Numbered from the stretch's first letter, positions 16,227 through 25,278 are shown. The stretch: DNA of 48,810 nt from Burkholderiales bacterium (GCA_026954015.1 JAIXLP010000050.1:131761-180570), one strand, 5' to 3'. The notes: a model not told the origin generated them from the sequence alone. Translations and numbers: made by a program.

Positions 16227-17082
16227 AACCGCGGAACCGGCTCGGCGGCTGGCCGAGCGCCGCGCGAAACATCGCGGTGAAAGCGCTCTCGCTCGCGTAA
16301 CCGCAGGCCGCCGCCACCTCGCCGACGGGGGCGCCGCGCGCGAGCAGGGGCACGGCATGCGCAAGCGCCACCTGCTGGCGCCATTGCTGGTAGCGAATGC
16401 CGAGCTCCTCATGAAACAGCCGAGCTGCGGTGCGCTCGCTGATGCCTGCCTGGTGGGCACGCTCGGCCAGCGTGCGCCGCTCGCCCGGCGCGCGCAGCAC
16501 CGTTTCGCACAGCATGCGCAGGCGCTTGTCGCCACCTTCAGGCGACGGTAGCGCGATGCCCAGCGCCAGTGTCGGCGCATGGGCGATTTCGTCCAGCATC
16601 ACGCGCGCAAGCAATGTTTCTCGCTGGCGCCGGTCCGGTGCGCGCGCCGCATCGTCGAGTGCCGGTATGAGCGCGCGCAGCAAGGCGCTGACCGACACGA
16701 GCCGCGAGGTGCTCGCGTCGATCGGCATCGCGCGGGCATCGGCGTAGACCGTCTGCATGTGGGTAGCCTCCAGCGCCGTGACCGCGTGCTGCACGGCGGG
16801 TGCAATCCAGAGGGCGCGCGAGGGCGGGATGAGGTAGGCCGTTTGCGTTGCCCCCGCGGCCACGGTGGCTCGTACCAGCCCGGTGCGGCAGTACACGAGC
16901 TGGCCCCAGGGATGCATGTGGGCCTCGAAGTGCGTGTTGGGCCGGACCTCGCGCGTGCGCACCCGTACCGGCCGTGTGCGTGTGGGCGCGTACGGGCCGG
17001 TGTCGTCCAGCGGCAGCGACAGCGTGGGCTTGGCCTGGGGCATGGCGAAATGGCGGGAATTCGACGAAAGTTGGCTATCCAT
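16225..17082 (-). CDS. AraC-family transcriptional regulator with cupin sensor domain
   Basis: A 285-residue regulator. An N-terminal cupin-like region (about residues 30-130, with HMHPWGQLVYCRTG) would bind a small ligand. The C-terminal AraC double helix-turn-helix is at about residues 190-283, ending EVAAACGYASESAFTAMFRA, split at the second helix, and GQPPSRFR. The ATG at 17082 is preferred; another lies at 17043. The 39-bp gap to the divergent MFS gene holds a small palindrome, TGCGT-AA-ACGCA at 17088-17099, a plausible operator. The layout suggests that it controls the MFS transporter. Confidence 0.85.
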   Translation of the reverse strand: MDSQLSSNSRHFAMPQAKPTLSLPLDDTGPYAPTRTRPVRVRTREVRPNTHFEAHMHPWGQLVYCRTGLVRATVAAGATQTAYLIPPSRALWIAPAVQHAVTALEATHMQTVYADARAMPIDASTSRLVSVSALLRALIPALDDAARAPDRRQRETLLARVMLDEIAHAPTLALGIALPSPEGGDKRLRMLCETVLRAPGERRTLAERAHQAGISERTAARLFHEELGIRYQQWRQQVALAHAVPLLARGAPVGEVAAACGYASESAFTAMFRAALGQPPSRFRG

Positions 17083-17121
17083 CGTAATGCGTAAACGCAC
17101 GCTGCCCGATACCATGCCCGC

Positions 17122-18372
17122 ATGAACGCATCCACCGCCTCGGCACCACCGCCCACACCCGTCGCGTTGCAGCAGGACGCGCGGGTTATCGCGCTGGTTG
17201 GCACCGGCCACCTGATCAGCCACTACAGCCAGTTGTTGCTGGCGCCGTTGTTCCCGTGGCTCAAGACCGCGTTTGACGTGAGTTATGCGGAGCTGGGCTT
17301 CTTGATGACGGTGTTCTTCACCGTCTCGTGCATCGTGCAGGCGCTTTCCGGCTTCGTCGTCGACCGTTACGGTCCGCGGCCAGTGCTGTTTGGCGGCCTG
17401 GTGCTGCTGGCGCTGGCGGCCTTTGGTTTCGCGGCCAGCCAGAGCTTCTGGATGCTCGCGGCATTCTCTATCGTCGCAGGCACGGGCAACGGCGTGTTCC
17501 ACCCGGTGGATTACACGTTGCTCAACCGCAAGGTGAGTTCGGCGCGCCTGGGCCACTCGTACAGCGTGCACGGCATCACCGGCAGCCTGGGCTGGGCGCT
17601 GGCGCCCGCGATGCTGGTGCCGCTCACGGTCGCCTACTCCTGGCGTGTGGCGCTCATGGCCGCGGGCGTGCTGATCTGCGCGGTGCTGGCGCTGCTGGTC
17701 TGGCACCGCGCGGCGCTGCATTTGCCGACCGCGCCCGCGCGGCAGGCACAGGAGGGCCAAGCGAGCGAAAGCACTTACGGCTTCCTTGCGATACCCGCCG
17801 TGTGGATGTGTTTCGCCTTCTTCTTTTTCTATGCTGCCGCGCTCAGCGTGGTGCAGACCTTCGCGCCGACGGCGGCCGGCCACCTGCATACGGTGACGCC
17901 CGAAGTGGTGGCGATGTGCCTCACGGTGTACATGCTCGCGGCTGCCGCCGGGATGGTGGCGGGCGGGTTCATGGTGGCCGACCCGGCGCGCTGCGAGCGC
18001 GTCGTGGGCATGGGGTTCGGCGCCGCAGCCGTGGTGGCGCTCATCGTCGGGTTTGCCGATCTGTCCGGGAGTGTGGTGCTCGTGATGTTTGCGGCCATGG
18101 GCTTTGCCACGGGCACGGCCGGGCCTTCGCGCGACATGCTCGTAAAACGCTCGACGCCGGCGAACGCCACGGGCCGCGTGTACGGTGTCGTCTACGCGGG
18201 CCTGGATATCGGCCAGGCGGTGATGCCGCTGTTCTTCGGCACGCTGATGGACCACGGCCAGTACCGCCTCGTGTGGCTGGGCCTGGCGTTCGTGCAGGGC
18301 GTTCTGATCGTGAGCGCCTTCAACGTCAGGCGCGTGCGCCGCACGGCAGCGCCGGTGGCGGCCGCGGTCTGA
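17122..18372 (+). CDS. MFS transporter
   Basis: A 416-residue major facilitator with about 12 membrane segments. The signature DRYGPRP lies between segments 2 and 3, and GVFHPVDYTLL in the N-terminal half resembles the fosmidomycin-resistance (Fsr)-type branch. The substrate is unknown. It is divergent from the AraC regulator gene, suggesting ligand-induced transport or efflux. The 3' end shares a hairpin with the convergent isomerase gene. It may belong functionally to the catabolic cluster downstream, or may be unrelated. Confidence 0.85.
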   Translation: MNASTASAPPPTPVALQQDARVIALVGTGHLISHYSQLLLAPLFPWLKTAFDVSYAELGFLMTVFFTVSCIVQALSGFVVDRYGPRPVLFGGLVLLALAAFGFAASQSFWMLAAFSIVAGTGNGVFHPVDYTLLNRKVSSARLGHSYSVHGITGSLGWALAPAMLVPLTVAYSWRVALMAAGVLICAVLALLVWHRAALHLPTAPARQAQEGQASESTYGFLAIPAVWMCFAFFFFYAAALSVVQTFAPTAAGHLHTVTPEVVAMCLTVYMLAAAAGMVAGGFMVADPARCERVVGMGFGAAAVVALIVGFADLSGSVVLVMFAAMGFATGTAGPSRDMLVKRSTPANATGRVYGVVYAGLDIGQAVMPLFFGTLMDHGQYRLVWLGLAFVQGVLIVSAFNVRRVRRTAAPVAAAV

Positions 18373-18388
18373 AACAGCGCTTCAGACC
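18366..18388. terminator. Bidirectional hairpin between MFS and isomerase genes
   Basis: The arms GGTCTGAA (18366-18373) and TTCAGACC (18381-18388) pair perfectly around a 7-bp loop. Each arm contains the stop codon of one of the two convergent genes. The stem is short and lacks T-runs, so it may only be a weak terminator. Confidence 0.4.
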
Positions 18389-19266
18389 ACGCTGCGGTGC
18401 CGTTCGATGCAGGTGGCCAGGGTTTCGTCGCCACCGCGCTGCCACCAGTCGCGCTGCGAGAAGATCTCGACCTCGGCGTGGCCTGAATAGCCCGCCGCTT
18501 CCATCCAGCCGCGGATCTTCTTCAGCTCGATCACGCCATCGCCCATCATGCCGCGGTCGGACAGCAGGTCGCGCGTGGGGGTGAGCCAGTCGCACACGTG
18601 GTAGGCCAGCAGGCGCTCGTGGCCGGCGCGGGCGATCTGCTGCGCAAGCTTCGGGTCCCACCAGACGTGGTACACGTCCACCGCCACGCCCAGCGCACCG
18701 CTGCGCCCGGGGTCGAGCTCGTCGCACACGTCCAGCGCCTGCTCCAGCGTGTTGATGCAGGCGCGGTCGGCCGCCTGCATGGGGTGCAGGGGTTCGATCG
18801 CCAGCGGCATGCCGACGCCGCGGGCGTATTCCAGCGTGGCGGCGATGCCGTCCCGCACCTCGTCGCGCACGCGGGCGATGTCCTTGTGCGCCGCCCGCCC
18901 GTCCAGCGCACCGGGCAGCGAGCCGACCACCAGCACCAGGCAGGGCGCGTCCAGGGTCTTGGCTTCGTCCACGGCGCGGCGGTTGTCATCGAGCGCGGCC
19001 TGCAGTCCGGCGCGGTCGGTGGCGGGGTAGAAGCCGCCGCGGCAGTAGCCCGACAGGCCCATGCCCAGCGCGCGCAGTTGCTGCGCGACCTGGTCCAGAC
19101 CCACTGCGGCCACCTGGTCGCGCCAGGGGCTGATGGCGCCGATGCCCAGCGCGGCGCACTGGTCGATGATGTGGGTGAGCGGCACCTCGGCGCCGCGCTG
19201 GCGGCGCACGGTGGCGGTGTTGATCGACAGGGCGTCGAGACTGGTCGAGAAGTCGCGCAGGGTCAT
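18382..19266 (-). CDS. Sugar phosphate isomerase/epimerase-type TIM-barrel protein (AP endonuclease 2 fold)
   Basis: A 294-residue TIM-barrel protein. Metal-ligand stretches of the xylose-isomerase-like family are visible: AIEPLHPM, VAVDVYHVWWDP, LAYHVCDW and AEVEIFS. Such enzymes isomerise, epimerise or dehydrate sugars, keto-inositols or hydroxypyruvate-like compounds using a divalent metal. It is the last gene of a minus-strand run and begins 17 bp after the DHDPS-family gene. The ATG at 19264-19266 fits the start of homology (MTLRDFSTSLDALSINTATV). The substrate is unknown. Confidence 0.82.
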   Translation of the reverse strand: MTLRDFSTSLDALSINTATVRRQRGAEVPLTHIIDQCAALGIGAISPWRDQVAAVGLDQVAQQLRALGMGLSGYCRGGFYPATDRAGLQAALDDNRRAVDEAKTLDAPCLVLVVGSLPGALDGRAAHKDIARVRDEVRDGIAATLEYARGVGMPLAIEPLHPMQAADRACINTLEQALDVCDELDPGRSGALGVAVDVYHVWWDPKLAQQIARAGHERLLAYHVCDWLTPTRDLLSDRGMMGDGVIELKKIRGWMEAAGYSGHAEVEIFSQRDWWQRGGDETLATCIERHRSVV

Positions 19267-19283
19267 GGCGGGGGCTTTCGGGT

Positions 19284-20342
19284 TCAGGCCAGCCAGCGTT
19301 CGCGGTGGGTCGCCACGAAAGCATCGTCGTGCAGATGGGGATAGGCGGCGTGCACGCGGGTCAGCTCCTCGGCCTGGCCGGGGCTCAGGCCTTCGTGCGG
19401 GTTGAGGCACCAGGTGCCGGCCAGCAGGCCCTGGCGGCGCAGCACCTCGTGGCAGCCGGCAATGCAGCCGTGGAAGTCGTGGGCCACGTCGAACAGGGCC
19501 GCGTTGCAGTCGGTGACCTGGCTGTCGAGCGCCAGCAGCTCGGCCGGGATCGGCCCGGCCGCGACGGCCGCCTGGATGCGCTGGAACAGCTCGACCGCGC
19601 GCCGCGTGCCCACGCTCCAGTGGCCCAGCAGGCCGCCACGGATGCGCAGGGTGACCGTCTCCTGGCCGCGGCGCAGCGCGAAAGGTGCGAGCAGGTCCAG
19701 CACGATGTGGTCGTCGTTGCCGGTGTACAGCGCAATGCGCTCCTCGGCGCCGGCTTCCACCACGCCGCGCAGCACGTCGAGCGTGCGGTAGCGGTTGAAT
19801 GGCGCCATCTTGATGGCCAGGACCCGGTCGATGGCGGCAAAGCGGCGCCAGAAGGACGTCGGCAGGTGCAGGCCACCCACGGCGGGCTGAAGGTAGAAGC
19901 CGATCAGGGGCAGGGCCTCGGCCACGGCCTGGCAATGCGCGATCAGCGCGTCCTCGTCCTGGCCGCGCAGCGCCGCCAGGCTCAGCAGGCCCGCGTGGTA
20001 GCCCAGCTCGCGCGCCGTGCGCGCCTCGCCCAGCGCCTGCGCGGTGGGGCCCGACAGCCCCGCGATCATCACCAGGGGGCGCGAGCCGCCCAGCGGCTGC
20101 CAATGCCGCGCCTCGTGCATGGCCAGCTCGAGCACCGGGCGGTACAGGCCGCGCTCACGGATCGCGAACTGGGTCGAGTGCACGCCCACGGCCAGGCCGC
20201 CGGCGCCGGCGTCCAGGTAGTAGCGCGTCAGCGCACGCTGGCGCCGCTCGTCGAGCCGGCGCTCGGCATCCAGCGCCAGCAGGTGCGCCGGGATCACGGT
20301 GCCCTGGTGCAGCAGGGCCAGGGCCGGGTCAGTAGTGGCCAT
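19284..20342 (-). CDS. Dihydrodipicolinate synthase (DHDPS/NAL) family aldolase-like protein
   Basis: A 352-residue TIM-barrel protein, longer than the usual 290-310. The Schiff-base lysine is Lys178 in LAIKMAPFNRY and the partner tyrosine is Tyr150 in FYLQPAVGG, 28 residues apart as in DHDPS. The family YNxP motif is changed to YLQP, which argues against true dihydrodipicolinate synthase. Relatives cleave or form 2-keto-3-deoxy acids with pyruvate or glycolaldehyde-type products. It overlaps the preceding epimerase gene by 14 bp, so translation is coupled. Role inferred: carbon-carbon cleavage in the catabolic cluster. Confidence 0.8.
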   Translation of the reverse strand: MATTDPALALLHQGTVIPAHLLALDAERRLDERRQRALTRYYLDAGAGGLAVGVHSTQFAIRERGLYRPVLELAMHEARHWQPLGGSRPLVMIAGLSGPTAQALGEARTARELGYHAGLLSLAALRGQDEDALIAHCQAVAEALPLIGFYLQPAVGGLHLPTSFWRRFAAIDRVLAIKMAPFNRYRTLDVLRGVVEAGAEERIALYTGNDDHIVLDLLAPFALRRGQETVTLRIRGGLLGHWSVGTRRAVELFQRIQAAVAAGPIPAELLALDSQVTDCNAALFDVAHDFHGCIAGCHEVLRRQGLLAGTWCLNPHEGLSPGQAEELTRVHAAYPHLHDDAFVATHRERWLA

Positions 20343-21357
20343 CGCGCGCCTCGAAATGCGTGGGCTTGTTCAGGCTGGCCTGGCCGCGCTGCACCCAGTC
20401 GGCGGTCCAGTCGAGCATGCGCTCGAGGCCTGCTTGCGGCGGGCCGAACAGCTCGAACGCGCGGTGGCAGTCCACCAGCCAGGCGGTGCTGGCCTCCTGG
20501 CCGGTGAAGCGTGCCGTGCACCCAAGGCGCCGGGCCAGGCCCTGCGCCGCCGCGCGGATGGAGATGGCCGGGCCACTCAGGTTCAGCGGCGTGGTCGGTG
20601 CGGTGCAATGCGCCAGCGCACGCAGAATCCAGTCGTTGGCCTCGCCCTGCCAGATGATGTTGGCGTGGCCCATGCCCACGTCGATGGGCTCGCCCGCGAG
20701 CAGCTTCTGCGCCAGGTCGTGCAGCACGCCGTAGCGCATGTCGATGGCGTAGGACAGGCGGATCAGTCGCCCCGAAGTGCCGAGCGCGTGCGAGAAGTGC
20801 TGCAGCAGGCGCTCGCGCGCCACGCAGGAGTTGGCGTACTCGCCCGGCGGCGTGGGCGCGAGCTCCTCGGGCGCGCCCGGCCCGTGCACATCGACGAAGG
20901 GATAGACGCAGGCGGTGGAAAAGGCCACGATGCGCGCCGCGGCAAAGCGCTCGGCCACCAGCGCGGGCAGGTAGGCATTCATCGCCCAGGTGAGCCATTC
21001 GCTGCCGGCCGAGCCGAACTTGCGCCCCGCCATGAAGACGATGTTGGGCGCGTCGGGCAGGCCGGCCAGGGCCTCGCGCGAGAGCAGATCGGCGGTGATG
21101 CATTCGATGCCCTGGGCCTCGAGCCGCTGGCGCAGACCGGGTTCGGAAAAGCGCGCCACGCCGATCACGCGGCGGCCGGGGTCGGCGCGCTTGGCCATGC
21201 GCGCCAGGGTCGGGCCCATCTTGCCGCCCACGCCCAGCACCATCAGGTCGCCCGGCACGCGCGCCAGTGCGTCGACCAGCGCGGGCGAGGGGGTGGACAG
21301 CAGCGCCTCCAGCGCCTCGACGTCGGCAATGCGATCGGGCAGGTCGGTCGTGTTCAT
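20329..21357 (-). CDS. NAD-dependent epimerase/dehydratase-like protein with altered active site
   Basis: A 342-residue protein with a Rossmann fold of the extended SDR type. The nucleotide-binding loop GVGGKMG is at residues 42-48, and FSTACVYPF (catalytic Ser/Thr region) lies near residue 147. At the place of the YxxxK motif it has Tyr174-Ala-Asn-Ser-Cys178, so the catalytic lysine is replaced by cysteine. It may bind NAD(P) but work by another mechanism. The start ATG overlaps the DUF993 stop (ATGA), and its end overlaps the DHDPS-family start by 14 bp. Confidence 0.8.
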   Translation of the reverse strand: MNTTDLPDRIADVEALEALLSTPSPALVDALARVPGDLMVLGVGGKMGPTLARMAKRADPGRRVIGVARFSEPGLRQRLEAQGIECITADLLSREALAGLPDAPNIVFMAGRKFGSAGSEWLTWAMNAYLPALVAERFAAARIVAFSTACVYPFVDVHGPGAPEELAPTPPGEYANSCVARERLLQHFSHALGTSGRLIRLSYAIDMRYGVLHDLAQKLLAGEPIDVGMGHANIIWQGEANDWILRALAHCTAPTTPLNLSGPAISIRAAAQGLARRLGCTARFTGQEASTAWLVDCHRAFELFGPPQAGLERMLDWTADWVQRGQASLNKPTHFEARDGHY

Positions 21358-22541
21358 GCTTGAACTCCGTAGACGGCCAGCAGGCTCTTCATGCGCGCCA
21401 CGGCCAGCTCGGGCTGCTCCAGCAGGTCGGCCGCGTCTGCCAGGCGCAGCAGCTCGGCCAGGTGCTGCAGCGAGCGCGTGCTCTGCTGCCCGCCCACCAT
21501 CGTGAAGTGCGACTGGTGGCCGTTCAGCCAGGCCATGAACACCACGCCGGTCTTGTAAAAGCGCGTGGGCGCCTGGAAGATGTGGCGCGACAGCGCCACC
21601 GTGGGGCCGAGGATGGCGTGAAAGCGCGCCGTATCGCCCTGCGCCAGTGCGCTCAGCGCCGCGCTGGCGGCCGGCGCGATGGCATCGAAGATGCCCAGCA
21701 GCGCGTCGCTGTGCCGCTGCATGGGCGGGCCGCCGAAGTCGTCGCCGGCGATGAGCTCGGCGTAGTTGAAGTCATCGCCGGTGTACATGCGCACGCCCGG
21801 CGGCAGGCGCCGGCGCATGGCGATCTCCTTGTCCTTGTCGAGCAGCGAGATCTTGATGCCGTCCACCTTGTCCGCGTGCGCCGCGATGATGGAAAGCGCC
21901 GTGTCCATCGCGGCGTCCAGGTCGCGCGTGCCCCAGTAGCCGGCGAGCGCCGGGTCGAACATGTCGCCCAGCCAGTGCAGGATGACGGGGTGCCTGGCCT
22001 GGCTCAGCACGCGCCCGTACACGCGCTCGTAATCGGCCGGCCCCCGGGCCACGCGCGCCAGCGCCCGGCTGGCCATGACGATGAGCTTGCCGCCGAGCTT
22101 CTCGATGGCCTGCATCTGCTCCTCGTAGCCGCGGATCACGTCGTCCACGCTTTTCACCGCGTCGATGTCCAGGTGGTCGGTGCCGCAGCCGCTGGCAACC
22201 AGCGCGCCCGGCACGTCCCGGGCCGCGTCGAGCGAGCGGCGGATCAGTTCGAGCGAGGTCGGCCAGTCGAGGCCCATGCCGCGCTGGGCGGTGTCCATGG
22301 CCTCGGCCACACCCAGGCCCAGCGACCACAGGCGGCGGCGGTAGGCGATGGTTGCGTCCCAGTCCACCGCGGCGGTGAGCCAGGGGTCGCCGCCCGCCAG
22401 CGGGTCGGCCACGACGTGGGCAGCGGAATAGGCGATGCGGTTGAAGCGCGCGCCCGCCGCGGGCCGCTCGGGCGGCTGGCCGCGCAGGGTGTAGGGGGCG
22501 AGCCCGCCGGCCGTCGTGGGTAGCTGCAGGGTCAGGGCCAT
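21354..22541 (-). CDS. DUF993 family protein (DHDPS-like TIM barrel)
   Basis: A 395-residue protein of the DUF993 family, distantly related to dihydrodipicolinate synthases. A possible Schiff-base lysine is Lys230 in DGIKISLLDKDKE, preceded by HPVILHWLGDMFDP. No biochemical function is established for the family to my knowledge. The ATG at 22539-22541 fits the start of homology (MALTLQLPTT); an in-frame ATG 19 codons upstream lies near an inverted repeat and looks unlikely. Overlap with the following epimerase gene is 4 bp. Having two DHDPS-like proteins in one operon is unusual. Confidence 0.82.
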   Translation of the reverse strand: MALTLQLPTTAGGLAPYTLRGQPPERPAAGARFNRIAYSAAHVVADPLAGGDPWLTAAVDWDATIAYRRRLWSLGLGVAEAMDTAQRGMGLDWPTSLELIRRSLDAARDVPGALVASGCGTDHLDIDAVKSVDDVIRGYEEQMQAIEKLGGKLIVMASRALARVARGPADYERVYGRVLSQARHPVILHWLGDMFDPALAGYWGTRDLDAAMDTALSIIAAHADKVDGIKISLLDKDKEIAMRRRLPPGVRMYTGDDFNYAELIAGDDFGGPPMQRHSDALLGIFDAIAPAASAALSALAQGDTARFHAILGPTVALSRHIFQAPTRFYKTGVVFMAWLNGHQSHFTMVGGQQSTRSLQHLAELLRLADAADLLEQPELAVARMKSLLAVYGVQA

Positions 22542-22583
22542 GGGAAACGACTCCGCGAAAATTACAAGGAAAATCGGGCTCCA

Positions 22584-22617
22584 GCGCTTGATGGGCAAGC
22601 GCCAGCAGCTATCAAAG
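22584..22617. repeat. REP-like inverted repeat, copy 2
   Basis: Arms GCGCTTG (22584-22590) and CAAGCGC (22596-22602) flank a 5-bp loop, followed by CAGCAGCTATCAAA to 22617. It shares the core with copy 1 at 3182-3208 and the spacing with the in-gene copy at 47131-47166. It sits in the 70-bp gap between the oxidoreductase and DUF993 genes and overlaps the stop codon of the oxidoreductase. Confidence 0.65.
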
Positions 22618-23787
22618 CCGCAGTTCCGGCACGTCGATCCAGCGGCGCTCGCGCGAGCTTTGCAGCGCGGCCTCGACGAGCTGCACGCCCTTGGCGCCTT
22701 CCAGCAGGTTCCACTTGTAGGGCGCGTCCTCCACCACGTGGCGGATGAAGCGCTCCCACTGGATCTTGAAGCCGTTGTCGTAGACCTCCGAATCGGGAAT
22801 CTCCTGCCACTGGTCGAAGAAATTCATGGTCTGCTTGACGTCGGGGTTCCAGACCGGGCGCGGCGTGGCCACGCGCGACTGGGCGCGGCACTCCTGCAGC
22901 CCGGCCACGGCTGAGCCCTCGGTGCCATCGACGTGGAAGGTCACCAGGTCGTCGCGCCGCACGCGCGTGGCCCAGCTCATGTTGATCTGCGCAATCACGG
23001 GCTCGCCGTTGTGGCCGGTGAGCGCGCAGGTGGCGTAGGCCGCGTCGTCGGCGGTGCAGTCGTAGGGCTGGCCGGCCTCGTCCCAGCGGCGCGGAATGTG
23101 CGTGGTCGCCAGGCAGCTCACCGCCTGTACCTCGCCGAACAGGTTGTCGAGCACGTAGCGCCAGTGGCACATCATGTCCAGAATCATGCCGCCGCCGTCT
23201 TCCTTGCGGTAGTTCCAGCTCGGGCGCTGGATGGGCTGCAGGTCGCCCTCGAACACCCAGTAGCCGAACTCCAGCTGCACCGACAGCATGCGGCCGAAGA
23301 AGCCCGCGCGGCGCAGCATGTCGAGCTTGCGCAGGCCGGGCAGGAACAGCTTGTCCTGCACGGCGCCGCTCTTCAGTCCCCGGGTGCGGCGCGCTTCGTC
23401 GGCCATGCGCGCGATGGCCATGGCTTCATCCAGGGTGGTCGCCACGGGTTTTTCGCAGTACACATGCTTGCCGGCGGCAATGGCCTTGGCCAGCAGTTGC
23501 GGGCGCATCTGCGTGGTGCCGGCGTCAAAGAACACGGTGTCGGCCGGGTTCGCCAGCGCGGCGTCCAGGTCCGTGCCCCAGCGCGCGATGCCGTGGGCCT
23601 GGGCGAGCGCCTGGACCTTTTCGGCGTTGCGGCCGATCAGGATGGGGTCGGGCAGCACCCGGTCGCCGTTGGAAAGCGGTACGCCACCCTGCGCGCGGAT
23701 GGCGCAGATGGAGCGGATGAGGTGCTGGTTCATGCCCATGCGTCCGGTGACGCCGTGCATGATGATGCCGAGGGTTTGCGTGGTCAT
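22612..23787 (-). CDS. Gfo/Idh/MocA-family oxidoreductase
   Basis: A 391-residue NAD(P)-dependent dehydrogenase-like protein. The Rossmann loop GVTGRMG is at residues 12-18 and the family motif EKP with catalytic Lys113 is in CEKPVATT. The C-terminal half is the alpha/beta substrate domain, with [13 protein letters not shown] where the catalytic Asp/His pair normally lies. Relatives oxidise a sugar or cyclitol hydroxyl, often at C3. In this cluster it would perform the first or an intermediate oxidation; the substrate is unknown. It lies 57 bp downstream of the enolase-superfamily gene on the same strand. Confidence 0.87.
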   Translation of the reverse strand: MTTQTLGIIMHGVTGRMGMNQHLIRSICAIRAQGGVPLSNGDRVLPDPILIGRNAEKVQALAQAHGIARWGTDLDAALANPADTVFFDAGTTQMRPQLLAKAIAAGKHVYCEKPVATTLDEAMAIARMADEARRTRGLKSGAVQDKLFLPGLRKLDMLRRAGFFGRMLSVQLEFGYWVFEGDLQPIQRPSWNYRKEDGGGMILDMMCHWRYVLDNLFGEVQAVSCLATTHIPRRWDEAGQPYDCTADDAAYATCALTGHNGEPVIAQINMSWATRVRRDDLVTFHVDGTEGSAVAGLQECRAQSRVATPRPVWNPDVKQTMNFFDQWQEIPDSEVYDNGFKIQWERFIRHVVEDAPYKWNLLEGAKGVQLVEAALQSSRERRWIDVPELRL

Positions 23788-23844
23788 GGCTGGTGGTCGG
23801 TGGTGGAAGGGTGATGGGCCGCAGCGTCAAGGCGCGGTGGGGGT

Positions 23845-25278
23845 TCAGGTACCGGGGCGCAGCGCCTCGAGCGTGGTCCGGTCGGGTTCCGCGCCCGAGG
23901 CGAAACCGACGCTGGTGAGCGAGCGCAGGTCCAGCAACCCGTGGTGCACCGCAAGGTGCGCGTTGCCGTGGGGGGCCGCTTCGTACAGTCCGGGGTGCGC
24001 GTGCAGGAAGGCCGCTGCCTCGGCGGGCCCGCCACCCTGACCGGCGAAGCCGTCCACATAGTGGTGGCCGTTGCGTTCCACGTGCGTGAGGCCGATGAGG
24101 TTCACGAGCGCCAGATCCTGCTGTACCGCGAGGCCGGCCTGGGTCGTGAGGTCTTCGGCGGACATGAAGTACCGCGCGGCGTGAGTCTGGGCGTTGCGCC
24201 GGTGGCAGCGCGCGGCGTTGAGCAGCGAGCGGTAGACGCCCTTGCATTGCTTGCTCGAAACACCGGTGTAGCCCTGCTCGATCGCGCGCTCGAATGCGTC
24301 CATGCGGTCATCCGACTCGTCGATCAGTACCGGCCGCATCGCGGCGAGCGGCCGCACGTCGCTGGTGAGTGCCACGGCACGGGGCAGCGGTTGCTCGATG
24401 TAGTGCGTGTGGGCCGCGAGGCGCTCCAGCGCGGGGGTGGCAAGTACGCGGCGCCAGAACGCGACAGCCGCATCTGCGTCGGGGAACTGTTCGTTGCCAT
24501 CGAGCGTGATGTCGATCTTCGGCAGTCGTTGGAGCACGGCCGCGATGCGCGAGAGGCGATCGATGTCGGCGGCCTCCTGCCCGCTGACCTTGAGCTTGTA
24601 CCAGCGGCAGCCGGTTGCCTGGATGGTTTCCTCCAGAGTTTCGGGCAGACCGTCGTGGACGCGCTGCTGCACGTCGGCGTCGGTGATCGCGTCCAGCAAC
24701 CCGACGGTGTGGCGCAGCGCAATCCGCGGGGCGGAGCGCAGGCTCGCAAGGAAACCGTCGAGGTCCAGTCCCGCGAGATCGGGCGTGAGGCGTGCGTCCA
24801 GGCCGATGGCGTTGGAACGCACCAGGTCGTAAAACGAATGGCCCAGCGCGTGGCCCAGCGCATCGAGCAGCGCGCGGTCCAGCACGGCCGGGCCGAAGCA
24901 CGAAACCAGCGCGTTGTCGCCGCGCTCGGCACCGGCGGCTATCAGCGCCGAGTGGTGCGCGGCAAAGTGGCCGAACGCGGTGTCCGCCCGCGTGCGCGAA
25001 AGGTAGGCGTCGCGGCCCGCGTGCAGTGCGCGGCGCAACTGGTCGAAGTTGTCCTCGTTGGAGAGTGCCAGATTCTTGTCGAACCACTTGGGCGCCATGA
25101 GCTCGGCCGCCGCGCCCCAGCCGGAGCGTCCATCGGGCAGTGCCACGCGGGCGCGCACGAAGGCCTGCGGGCAGTGCGTGAGCGTGACCACGCCGAAGCG
25201 AAACGGCAGGCGCAGATGCACCGGGCGCTCGAACAGCTCGATCGCCTCGATGTGGAACCGTGCTGCCTCAGCGGCCAT
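23845..25278 (-). CDS. Enolase-superfamily (mandelate racemase-like) dehydratase
   Basis: A 477-residue protein, longer than the usual 370-420. In the barrel the general base region WYKLKVSG and the metal ligands in LDGNEQF, IEQPL and IDESDD are visible. The superfamily abstracts a proton alpha to a carboxylate, leading to dehydration of sugar acids, racemisation or cycloisomerisation. The ATG at 25276-25278 is preferred, overlapping the upstream isomerase gene by 11 bp. Its place next to a tripartite carboxylate transporter suggests that it acts on the imported acid. Confidence 0.82.
   Translation of the reverse strand: MAAEAARFHIEAIELFERPVHLRLPFRFGVVTLTHCPQAFVRARVALPDGRSGWGAAAELMAPKWFDKNLALSNEDNFDQLRRALHAGRDAYLSRTRADTAFGHFAAHHSALIAAGAERGDNALVSCFGPAVLDRALLDALGHALGHSFYDLVRSNAIGLDARLTPDLAGLDLDGFLASLRSAPRIALRHTVGLLDAITDADVQQRVHDGLPETLEETIQATGCRWYKLKVSGQEAADIDRLSRIAAVLQRLPKIDITLDGNEQFPDADAAVAFWRRVLATPALERLAAHTHYIEQPLPRAVALTSDVRPLAAMRPVLIDESDDRMDAFERAIEQGYTGVSSKQCKGVYRSLLNAARCHRRNAQTHAARYFMSAEDLTTQAGLAVQQDLALVNLIGLTHVERNGHHYVDGFAGQGGGPAEAAAFLHAHPGLYEAAPHGNAHLAVHHGLLDLRSLTSVGFASGAEPDRTTLEALRPGT

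Noticed and set aside
19284-20342. Gene dapA (true dihydrodipicolinate synthase)
   Set aside because: The YNxP motif is changed, the protein is about 50 residues too long and the neighbours are catabolic, so only family membership is claimed.
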